This document shows, one piece after another, positions 8,571 through 16,365 of a stretch of DNA of 64,000 bases. The notes beneath the pieces were generated by a model. The model did not search any database. It worked only from the letters and a program-made list of their open reading frames with translations, and had not been told where the DNA came from. The number at the start of each line of letters is the position of its first letter. Position 1 is the stretch's first letter. Made by a program: the position numbers and the translations under genes. Source of the stretch: JAQVSH01 sp964451605 (GTDB taxonomy: Bacteria > Bacteroidota > Bacteroidia > Bacteroidales > UBA4181); NCBI GenBank assembly GCA_964451605.1, contig CAYVJA010000005.1:1-64000 (forward strand), read 5' to 3'.

Positions 8571-8720
8571 TGGTTAATTAATGGTGAATGGTTAATGGTG
8601 AATGGTGAATGTGCGCTTTGCGCGGTGCTCTAATGCTCTAGTGCTCTAATGCTCTGGTGCTCTAATGCTCTGGTGCTCTAATGCTCTGGTGCTCTGGTGC
8701 TCTGGTGCTCTGGTATTCTG
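8567..8720. repeat. Composite heptamer / GCGC hairpin / octamer repeat
   Basis: The array begins on the TAA of the esterase gene. It shows heptamers of the TTAATGG/ATGGTGA type (8567-8610), then GTGCGCTTTGCGC (GCGC-TTT-GCGC), then about eleven octamers TRRTGCTC from about 8626 to 8714 (TAATGCTC, TAGTGCTC, TGGTGCTC). No spacer sequences occur between units, so it is not a CRISPR. It ends about 30 bp before the GH8 gene start. Function unknown. Confidence 0.85.
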
Positions 8721-8748
8721 ATAATATCCACTTGTAATTTGCATAAAG

Positions 8749-10878
8749 ATGATCTATTGTTCGAAGGTTTTTAACGGGTTGCGGATCTCCCGTGTTTTTA
8801 TGGCGGCGCTGGTGGCGTTGTTGTTGAATGGTTCGGTTGTTTTGGGTAGTTCGTCGGTGGCTGCTTCCGGTTCGGGGGCAGCGCTGTTGCCGGAGTGGCC
8901 TGCCGGTGTGAAGTACCGGAATCTCTTTTTGGAGTTGGGCTATAGTGCTGCCGATATTGATAAGAAGGTGGAGAAGGCTTATACCGATCTGTTCGAGGGC
9001 CCCGCTAAGATCTATTTTGAGGTGGGCGATTCGATGGGGTATGTGTCGGATCTGAAGAACCGCGATGTGCGCACCGAAGGGATGTCGTACGGTATGATGG
9101 TTGCGGTGCAATTTAACAAAAAGGAGGTTTTCGACCGGTTGTGGCGCTTCTCTAAGTTCTATTTGCAACATCAGGAGGGGCCGAGGGAGGCCTATTTTGC
9201 CTGGAGCTTTAACCCTGCCACCATGAAGCGTAACTCGCAGGGAAGTGCATCGGATGGTGAGTTGTATTACATTACCAGCCTCCTTTTTGCCTCGAATTTG
9301 TGGGGTAACGATACTGGCATTGACTATTATGGCGAGGCTCGCAGAATTCTCGATGCCATGTGGAAGAAGGATGGTACGGGCAATATCTACCCTCTGATTA
9401 ACCTGGAGAGCAAGCAGATCTCTTTTGTGCCCGAAGGTTCTAACTACAATGGGACCGACCCCTCTTACCATCTGCCCTCCTTTTATGAGGTATGGGCTGC
9501 CTATGCTAAGGATGGTCATGAACAATTTTACCTGGACTGCGCCGATACTTCGCGGGTTTTCCTCAAGAGAGCCTGTCATCCGGTAACCGGATTGAATACC
9601 GATTATACGGAGTTTAGCGGGGCGCCTCACTCTACCCCCTGGATGCCGGCCGCTTTCCGCTACGATTCGTGGCGGGTTCCTATGAATATTGCCATGGATT
9701 ATATCTGGTGTGGCAAGGATAAGGTCTGGCAGGAGTCGTATGGCAAGAAAATCAGGGGGTTCCTCTTTTCGCAGGGGCTGGAGACTTTTGTAGATCAATA
9801 CAATCCCGACGGAACCAAACCCGAGTTTATTCTTCAGGCCGGCGGTTTCCGGAAGTTGCGTCACTCCATTGGGTTGAAGGCCACTGCTGCCACCACCTCT
9901 CTGATGGGAACCGATGAGAAAGGGTACGATTTTGTGCGATCGCTCTGGAATGCTAAGCTCGAACCCTATGAAGACGGCTATTTTGACCCCTATTACGATG
10001 GATTGCTCTATCTCTTCAGTTTGATGCATTTGAGCGGAAAGTATCAGATTATTGCTCCTGTAGCACCGGTTGTTGCTACGCCTTCGGCTCCCGATCCCGA
10101 TTTTCACATTTACCTCTGTTTGGGTCAATCGAATATGGAGGGAAATGCACGCATTCAACCCCAAGATTTGGAGGGCGTAGATCCCCGTTTCAAGGTGTTA
10201 TCGGTGGTGGATTGTCCGCAGGCAAATCGTAAAGCAGGCAACTGGTATACGGCGCTGCCCCCTCTCTGTCGGTGTGGTACCGGCCTTACCCCTGCCGACT
10301 ATTTTGGGCGCGCATTGGTATCGGCGTTGCCGGCCCGTGTTAAGGTGGGTGTGGTGATGGTTGCAATCGGAGGATGTAAGATAGAGCTCTTTAATAAAGC
10401 TGAAGCGGCCTCCTATATGGCCACTGCTCCCGGTTGGATGAAGGGAATGATTGCCGAATATGGAGGCGATCCCTATGCTCGTTTGGTGACTATGGCCAAA
10501 GAGGCGCAAAAGTCCGGGGTAATTAAGGGCATTCTGTTGCATCAGGGTGAATCGAATACCAACGATAGTCTCTGGCTCTCGAAGGTAAGTTTGATGTACC
10601 ACCAGTTGTTAACAGATCTGCACCTCGACGCAGCTAAAGTGCCTTTGCTGGCCGGCGAGGTGGTGAATGCCGACCAGGGCGGAGTTTGTGCCGGAATGAA
10701 CGGCATTATTGCCAAACTGCCACAAGTGATTCCTACGGCACATGTCATCTCTTCGAAAGGCTGTTTAGCGGCACCCGACAATCTCCATTTCAATGCCGAA
10801 GGGTACCGGTTGCTGGGAAAGAGGTATGCCGACACGATGTTGGCGGTTATGGGCGTTGGGCCCAATGGTTCTATGTAA
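8749..10878 (+). CDS. GH8 exo-oligoxylanase fused to SGNH/CE6-like acetylxylan esterase
   Basis: Two-domain secreted enzyme of 709 residues. After a signal peptide (about 1-34), residues 45-430 form a GH8 (alpha/alpha)6 domain like the reducing-end xylose-releasing enzymes. RTEGMSYGMM carries the likely acid Glu, and YDSWRVPMNIAMDY the Asp in the base position. After a short Ala/Pro/Val linker, residues 445-705 form an SGNH-type acetylesterase. It has the GQSNM nucleophile Ser, an HQGES block, and DNLHFN with the Asp/His of the triad. The fusion would trim xylo-oligosaccharides and remove acetyl groups together. It lies 30 bp upstream of a GH43 gene. Specificity is by family analogy. Confidence 0.88.
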   Translation: MIYCSKVFNGLRISRVFMAALVALLLNGSVVLGSSSVAASGSGAALLPEWPAGVKYRNLFLELGYSAADIDKKVEKAYTDLFEGPAKIYFEVGDSMGYVSDLKNRDVRTEGMSYGMMVAVQFNKKEVFDRLWRFSKFYLQHQEGPREAYFAWSFNPATMKRNSQGSASDGELYYITSLLFASNLWGNDTGIDYYGEARRILDAMWKKDGTGNIYPLINLESKQISFVPEGSNYNGTDPSYHLPSFYEVWAAYAKDGHEQFYLDCADTSRVFLKRACHPVTGLNTDYTEFSGAPHSTPWMPAAFRYDSWRVPMNIAMDYIWCGKDKVWQESYGKKIRGFLFSQGLETFVDQYNPDGTKPEFILQAGGFRKLRHSIGLKATAATTSLMGTDEKGYDFVRSLWNAKLEPYEDGYFDPYYDGLLYLFSLMHLSGKYQIIAPVAPVVATPSAPDPDFHIYLCLGQSNMEGNARIQPQDLEGVDPRFKVLSVVDCPQANRKAGNWYTALPPLCRCGTGLTPADYFGRALVSALPARVKVGVVMVAIGGCKIELFNKAEAASYMATAPGWMKGMIAEYGGDPYARLVTMAKEAQKSGVIKGILLHQGESNTNDSLWLSKVSLMYHQLLTDLHLDAAKVPLLAGEVVNADQGGVCAGMNGIIAKLPQVIPTAHVISSKGCLAAPDNLHFNAEGYRLLGKRYADTMLAVMGVGPNGSM

Positions 10879-10908
10879 ACTAATTTTTATCTGAATAAAT
10901 CACATTCT

Positions 10909-12483
10909 ATGAAGACAACGCGATTGTTATTTCTGTTATTGATTCTTCCTTTTGTGTCGGCTCCTGTGTGGGCACAGCCGAAGAAGGCCTCTAATCCGAT
11001 CATCTTTGCCGATGTGCCCGATGTGTCGATGGTCAGAGTGGGTAAAACCTACTATATGTCGAGCACCACCATGCATGTGAATCCGGGTGTTCCCATTATG
11101 AAGTCGACCGATCTGGTTAACTGGGAGTTGGTGAATTATGCCTACGAAACACTGGGCGATATGGATGAAACCACGCTGAGTAACGGCAAGAATACCTATG
11201 GCCGTGGCTCATGGGCCAGCTGTATCCGTTATCACAACGGTCTCTTTTATGTAGCCACCTTTGCCCAGACTACCGGGAAAACCTACATCTTTACCACAAA
11301 GGATATTGAGAAAGGACCCTGGAAGGAGATTTCGTTCCGTCCGGCCTATCACGATCTTACGCTCTTTTTTGACGATGATGGTAAGGCGTATATGATTTAT
11401 GCTGCCGGACGGCTTCGGATTGTGGAGCTGAAGCCCGATTTGTCGGGGATTGTAGAGGGCTCTGATAAGGTGTTGATTGAAAATGCCAGTGCACCGGCCG
11501 GTAACCGCATTATGCTGGGTGCTGAGGGTTCGCAGCTGTTTAAGAAAGACGGAAAGTACTATCTCTTTAATATTACCTGGCCCTCCGGTGGTATGCGTAC
11601 CGTGGTTGTGCACAGGGCCGATAATATTATGGGACCCTGGGAGGGAAAATTGGCGTTCCAGGATCTGGGTGTTGCTCAGGGCGGTATGATCGATTCGCCT
11701 GATGGAAGGTGGTTTGCCTATCTGTTCCGCGACTACGGATCTGTGGGTCGTATTCCCTATATTGTACCTATGACCTGGGAAGATGGATGGCCAGTAATCG
11801 GGGTTAACGGGAAGGTTCCCGAGACACTCGATCTGCCTGCCAGCAAGGGGCTGAGTCCGGGAGTTGTTGCCAATGATGAGTTTACCCGTAAGAAAAAGGA
11901 TCGCGCTCTGCCGTTGGTTTGGCAGTGGAATCACAATCCCGATAATCGTTATTGGTCGGTAACCGATCGTAAGGGCTATCTGCGTCTTACCACAGGCCGG
12001 ATTGATACCCTCTTTGTTCAGGCCAGGAATACCCTTACTCAGCGCACTTTTGGTCCGGTTTCGGCAGGTTGGGTGAGTATCGATGTGTCGAATATGAAAG
12101 AGGGCGATTTTGCCGGATTGGCTCTGCTGCAGCGGAAGTTCGGGCAGGTGGGTGTTAAGTTCGAAAATGGCGCTAAAAAGTTGGTGATGGTAAGCGGTGA
12201 AGGCCGCACCCCCGAAGAGGTAGAGAGTCTGCCGGTTTCGCAATCGACACTTTTCCTGAAAGCGGAGTGCGATTTTCGTGAAAGAGCCGATGTGGGCCGT
12301 TTCTTTTACAGCCTCGATGGGAAATCGTGGACGGCCATCGGGAAGCAGATTAAAATGGAGTACAGTATGCCCCATTTTATGGGCTATCGGTTTGGTCTCT
12401 TTAATTATGCCTCAAAAACTACCGGCGGCTTTGTCGATTTCGACTTCTTCCGCATAGGCAACGAGATCTCTTTTAATAACTAA
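10909..12483 (+). CDS. GH43 glycosidase with C-terminal beta-sandwich (GH43_12-like)
   Basis: Exported inverting beta-xylosidase or arabinofuranosidase. Signal peptide 1-23 ends PVWAQ. The five-bladed propeller domain (about 28-320) begins NPIIFADVPDVSMVRVGKTYYMSSTT with the base Asp. It has a second Asp in YHDLTLFFDDDG, and the Glu in GAEGSQLFKKDGKYY fits the acid. The C-terminal part (about 335-520) resembles the concanavalin-like beta-xylosidase C domain (PF17851 type). Length 524. It is flanked by the GH8 fusion (30 bp) and GH97 (39 bp), suggesting one transcript. Whether it releases xylose or arabinose is not decided by sequence. Confidence 0.87.
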   Translation: MKTTRLLFLLLILPFVSAPVWAQPKKASNPIIFADVPDVSMVRVGKTYYMSSTTMHVNPGVPIMKSTDLVNWELVNYAYETLGDMDETTLSNGKNTYGRGSWASCIRYHNGLFYVATFAQTTGKTYIFTTKDIEKGPWKEISFRPAYHDLTLFFDDDGKAYMIYAAGRLRIVELKPDLSGIVEGSDKVLIENASAPAGNRIMLGAEGSQLFKKDGKYYLFNITWPSGGMRTVVVHRADNIMGPWEGKLAFQDLGVAQGGMIDSPDGRWFAYLFRDYGSVGRIPYIVPMTWEDGWPVIGVNGKVPETLDLPASKGLSPGVVANDEFTRKKKDRALPLVWQWNHNPDNRYWSVTDRKGYLRLTTGRIDTLFVQARNTLTQRTFGPVSAGWVSIDVSNMKEGDFAGLALLQRKFGQVGVKFENGAKKLVMVSGEGRTPEEVESLPVSQSTLFLKAECDFRERADVGRFFYSLDGKSWTAIGKQIKMEYSMPHFMGYRFGLFNYASKTTGGFVDFDFFRIGNEISFNN

Positions 12484-12522
12484 CAGGTCTTCACTTTTAA
12501 TCACTTACAGATCTTCTATACG

Positions 12523-14469
12523 ATGAAACAGTTTCTTTTTGTGTTGTTATTTTGCCTAGCTCCCTCGGTTCTTTTTGGACTCGAAAAGCAGGTAGCCGGA
12601 CCCGACGGAAAGTTGGTTGTTATCCTCTCCGACGAAGGGGGAACCCCCACCTACCGGGTGATGTATAACGGCAAGCCCTTTTTGTTGGCTTCGCCACTGG
12701 GCCTCAAGAGCAATGTAGGCGACTTTTCACAGGAGTTGGCCCTGCAAGAGGAGGTGGCCGTGAAAGCTATCGATGAAACGTACCAAGTGCCCAATTATAA
12801 GCAGAGTAAGGTGCACTATGTGGCCAACGAGGCAACCTTCTCTTTTCAGAAGGGAGGCCGGGCTGCCATCGATGTGATTATGCGGGTGAGTAACCATGAT
12901 GTGGCCTTGAAATATAAGGTTTATCCTCAGCGCGACCGTCGTTCGTGTGTGGTAGATCAGGAGGTAACCGGTTTCCTGTTTCCCGAAGGGTCAACCACCT
13001 TCCTCTGCCCGCAGAGTCGTCCGATGGGTGGGTTTGCGCGCACATCGCCCAGCTACGAGACGGGTTATACGGTCGATGCCGCTATGGGGCAAAACGGGAT
13101 GGGCGAGGGCTACTCCTTTCCCTGTCTCTTTAAGATTGGTGATGCCGGATGGATACTGGTCTCCGAAACCGGTGTCGACAGCCGTTATTGTGCCAGCCGT
13201 TTGATGGGCGGGAATGGAGCTCTCTATACGATAGGGTATCCTCAGCCCGGCGAGAATAATGGCAATGGTACTGTTGCTCCCGGTATACCCCTGCCCGGCG
13301 AAACGCCATGGCGCACCATTACTGTAGGCGAAACCTTAACTCCGATTGTGGAGAGTACGGTGGCTCTCGATGTGGTAAAACCCCTTTACGAGGCGTCTCA
13401 GCCCTATCGCTTTGGCAGAGGAAGCTGGAGTTGGATTATTGGCATGGACGGCAGTACTGTTTTCCCCGAGCAGCAGCGCTACATTGATTTTAGCGCAGCA
13501 ATGGGGTATGAGTCGGTGTTGGTCGATGCACTTTGGGATACCCAGATTGGGCGCGATAAGATTGCCGAACTGGCTAAGTATGCTGCCGAGAAGAAGGTGG
13601 GCCTCTACTTATGGTATAATTCTAACGGGTATTGGAACGACGCTCCGCAGGGACCACGCGGTTTTATGGATAATCCCATTATTCGCCGCAAAGAGATGGC
13701 CTGGATGAAAAGTCTTGGCATATTGGGTATTAAAGTCGATTTCTTTGGTGGCGACAAGCAGGTAACCATGAAGGTGTACGAGGATATTTTGTACGATGCC
13801 AATGATTATGGTCTGTTGGTGGTCTTCCACGGATGTACTCTTCCCCGCGGATGGGAGCGGATGTTCCCTAACTTTGGCTCGGCCGAGGCGGTGTTGGCCA
13901 GCGAGAATCTCTCTTTCTCGCAACGCAGTTGTGATTTGGAGGCCTTTAATGCCACGCTGCATCCCTTTATTCGGAATGCAGTGGCCAGTATGGACTTTGG
14001 CGGCAGTGCTCTGAACAACTACTACAATGCCCGAAATGCTGCAGGCAGGGGTTCTAAACGGGTAACCTCCGATGTCTATGCGTTGGCCACAGCGGTGTTG
14101 TTCCAGAGCGGTGTGCAACATTTTGCACTGGCTCCCAATAATCTGACCGATGCACCGGCTTGGGCCATCGGGTTTATGAAAGAGGTACCTTCGCTGTGGG
14201 ATGAGGTGCGTTATCTCGACGGGTATCCCGGTAAATATGTGTTACTGGCTCGTCGTAAAGGCAATCATTGGTATGTGGCCGGTGTAAATGCCCAGAAGGA
14301 GACGTTAACCCTGAAGGTGAAACTGCCTATGATTCCTGCCGGCGAAACCTATCGTCTCTATTTGGACGACGCGCAGCTTAAGGGTTCGCTAACCGAGAAG
14401 AAGATGGCAAAGAGCCAGGAGTTGGAGATCTCTATTCCCTGCAACGGTGGGGTTTTGGCGGTTTATTAA
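12523..14469 (+). CDS. GH97 glycoside hydrolase, likely retaining (alpha-galactosidase-like)
   Basis: Exported 648-residue GH97 enzyme. Signal peptide about 1-19, then an N-terminal beta-sandwich, a TIM barrel (about 290-550) and a C-terminal beta domain. MGYESVLVDALWD and LGIKVDFFGGDKQ are barrel strands. The Asp in KVDFF matches the nucleophile of retaining GH97 members (alpha-galactosidase type); the inverting SusB type lacks it. FHGCTLPRGWERMFPNFGSAEAVLASE holds further active-site carboxylates. Placed between two GH43 genes in the xylan locus, it may remove alpha-linked galactose or glucose side groups from xylan or co-occurring polymers. Confidence 0.9.
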   Translation: MKQFLFVLLFCLAPSVLFGLEKQVAGPDGKLVVILSDEGGTPTYRVMYNGKPFLLASPLGLKSNVGDFSQELALQEEVAVKAIDETYQVPNYKQSKVHYVANEATFSFQKGGRAAIDVIMRVSNHDVALKYKVYPQRDRRSCVVDQEVTGFLFPEGSTTFLCPQSRPMGGFARTSPSYETGYTVDAAMGQNGMGEGYSFPCLFKIGDAGWILVSETGVDSRYCASRLMGGNGALYTIGYPQPGENNGNGTVAPGIPLPGETPWRTITVGETLTPIVESTVALDVVKPLYEASQPYRFGRGSWSWIIGMDGSTVFPEQQRYIDFSAAMGYESVLVDALWDTQIGRDKIAELAKYAAEKKVGLYLWYNSNGYWNDAPQGPRGFMDNPIIRRKEMAWMKSLGILGIKVDFFGGDKQVTMKVYEDILYDANDYGLLVVFHGCTLPRGWERMFPNFGSAEAVLASENLSFSQRSCDLEAFNATLHPFIRNAVASMDFGGSALNNYYNARNAAGRGSKRVTSDVYALATAVLFQSGVQHFALAPNNLTDAPAWAIGFMKEVPSLWDEVRYLDGYPGKYVLLARRKGNHWYVAGVNAQKETLTLKVKLPMIPAGETYRLYLDDAQLKGSLTEKKMAKSQELEISIPCNGGVLAVY

Positions 14470-14502
14470 CCGCAATGCAGCTACTATAACCTACAAATTT
14501 CT

Positions 14503-15846
14503 ATGCCTGTTATGAAAAACCCGAATAGCCTGTTGTTAGCACTCCTGTTGTGCTGTACAACGCCTCTTTTTGCCCAAAATCCCTTTATCGGGGGTCAGTT
14601 TACTGCCGATCCCACGGCCAGGGTCTTTAACGGGAAGATGTATGTCTATCCGTCGCACGATATTCCTACTCCGCCCACTAAGCCGGGAAGGAAAGATTGG
14701 TTTTGCATGGAGGATTATCATGTTTTTTCGTCGAAGAATCTAACCGATTGGCACGACCACGGTGTGATTGTTACCCAATCGCAGGTTGCATGGGTAGACT
14801 CAACCTCCTACTCAATGTGGGCACCCGATTGTGTGGAGAAGGGTGGAAAATACTATTTCTATTTCCCGGCCAATGTAAATCCTGCTATGGGTCGCGGTTT
14901 TGGGATAGGCGTGGGAATCGCCGATTCGCCTGAGGGCCCTTTCCGCTTTGAAAAGAGCCCGATAAAGGGGATCAGCGGGATTGATCCCTGTGTGTTGATC
15001 GATAAAGATGGACAGGCATACATCTATTGGTCAGGTCGGGGTTTATCGATGGCCAAGCTCAAGGATAATATGCTTGAGTTAGCCTCCGAGCCCGTTTCGA
15101 TCGAAGGGTTGCCCGAGGGTTTTAAAGAGGGCCCGTTTGTGTTTGAACGCAACGGGAAGTATTACCTAACCTATCCGCATGTGCGCAACAATACAGAAGA
15201 GCTGGCGTATAGCGTGGGCGACAGTCCCATGGGACCCTTTACCTATGCCGGTGTGATTATGGATGAGTCGCCGGTGGCTTGTTGGACAAACCACCATTCG
15301 ATTGTGGAGTATGATAAGCAGTGGTATCTCTTTTATCACCACAACGACTACTCGCCCAAGTTCGATAAGAATCGCTCCGTACGTGTAGACTCATTGTCCT
15401 TTGCCTCCGATGGAAAAATTGAGAAGGTGGTACCTACGCTGAGAGGTGTGGGAATAACCCCTGCCACTGCCACCATTCAGCCCGACCGTTACTCTCGTCT
15501 CAGCGATACAGGCGCATCCATTGCGCTTATCGATTCAGTGAAGACCTTTGACGGATGGTACACCAAACTAGCAACTTCGGGCGCGTGGGTTCAGTACAAC
15601 CGGGTTGATTTTTCCGAAAAAAGCAAAACCGTCGAGATTGCAGCTCGTTCGGCAGAAGGCGGAGCCGTTAAAATTTGTGCCGGGTCACTCCAGGGTGAGG
15701 TGATTGCCGAAGTTACCCTTCCCAAGAGTGCCGATTGGAAACAGGTCTCCGCTAAAATCAGCAAATTGCCCAAAGGCGTACAGGACCTCTTCGTCGTAAA
15801 CGCAAAGGGCGCGGTAGAAGTGGATTGGATCAGGTTTTCGCGCTAA
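14503..15846 (+). CDS. GH43 arabinofuranosidase/xylosidase with C-terminal CBM6-like module
   Basis: Exported 447-residue enzyme. The start may be 14503 or the in-frame ATG at 14512, which gives a tidier signal peptide (MKNPNSLLLALLLCC). The propeller has FTADPTARVFNGKMYVYPSHD (base Asp), GISGIDPCVLIDKDG (second Asp) and LPEGFKEGPFVFERNGKYYL (acid Glu). Residues about 325-446 form a beta-sandwich with FDGWYTKLATSGAWVQYNRVDF and a closing DWIRF, typical of CBM6. This pattern is common in arabinoxylan-debranching enzymes. It is the last enzyme gene before the repeat region and the regulator. Confidence 0.9.
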   Translation: MPVMKNPNSLLLALLLCCTTPLFAQNPFIGGQFTADPTARVFNGKMYVYPSHDIPTPPTKPGRKDWFCMEDYHVFSSKNLTDWHDHGVIVTQSQVAWVDSTSYSMWAPDCVEKGGKYYFYFPANVNPAMGRGFGIGVGIADSPEGPFRFEKSPIKGISGIDPCVLIDKDGQAYIYWSGRGLSMAKLKDNMLELASEPVSIEGLPEGFKEGPFVFERNGKYYLTYPHVRNNTEELAYSVGDSPMGPFTYAGVIMDESPVACWTNHHSIVEYDKQWYLFYHHNDYSPKFDKNRSVRVDSLSFASDGKIEKVVPTLRGVGITPATATIQPDRYSRLSDTGASIALIDSVKTFDGWYTKLATSGAWVQYNRVDFSEKSKTVEIAARSAEGGAVKICAGSLQGEVIAEVTLPKSADWKQVSAKISKLPKGVQDLFVVNAKGAVEVDWIRFSR

Positions 15847-16255
15847 TGCGCGAGTGCTCTGTTGCGCAAAGCGCAACAAGTGCTCTGGTGCATCGAAGCG
15901 CATACGCGCTTCAAGTGCTGCGCTTAAGCGCTAGTGATGCAGTGTATCGATGTAACAGTGCCTGATTGGATGTAACTGCCTCTTCGACATGACAAGTTTG
16001 TCGACCCAAACGGCCAGTTATCTGCGTTATCCAATCATTAGAGCATTGCGCTTTAGCGCAGCACTAGAGCACTTGCGCGAAGCGCATCACTTGAGCACTT
16101 GAAGCGCGCAGCGCTTCGAAGCACCTGAGCACCTGAGCACCTGAGCACCTGAGCTCCGGAGCACTTGTACTCTGTTGCTTGGCGCGTAGCGCAGCACTAG
16201 AGCACTTGAGCACTCGAAGCGCTCAGCGCTTCGAAGCACTGGTACTCTGCTGTAT
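15843..16255. repeat. Large palindromic composite repeat region
   Basis: This 400-bp gap between the GH43-CBM6 gene and the regulator holds no gene. It opens with CGCGC-TAAT-GCGCG over the stop codon. The left part has octamers in GTGCTCT orientation mixed with GCGC hairpins. The core (about 15964-16038) is a nested hairpin with arms GATTGGAT/ATCCAATC, inner TAACTG/CAGTTA and CGACA/TGTCG. The right part has octamers in the opposite orientation (AGCACTAG, AGCACTTG, AGCACCTG) and GAAGCGC-N3-GCGCTTC hairpins. The whole forms an imperfect palindrome. Its units are shared with the copies at 1, 8567 and 35405. Confidence 0.85.
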
Positions 16256-16365
16256 TACTGCATAATCTTTGCGTGTTGAGGAGTTAGTTTGCCCAAATGA
16301 CTTGGTATTTGGATTTTTCTGCGTTTTTTTGAGTAGTTTATTCCGGGCAGAGGAGAAAGGTGCGC

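Noticed and set aside
8626..8720. CRISPR-like array
   Set aside because: Units are 8 bp and contiguous with no unique spacers, and no cas genes are present.
8662..10164. 500-residue open frame on the minus strand
   Set aside because: It lies wholly opposite the GH8-esterase fusion, which has clear catalytic motifs. The antisense protein has no recognisable domains and its end is only the translated octamer repeat.
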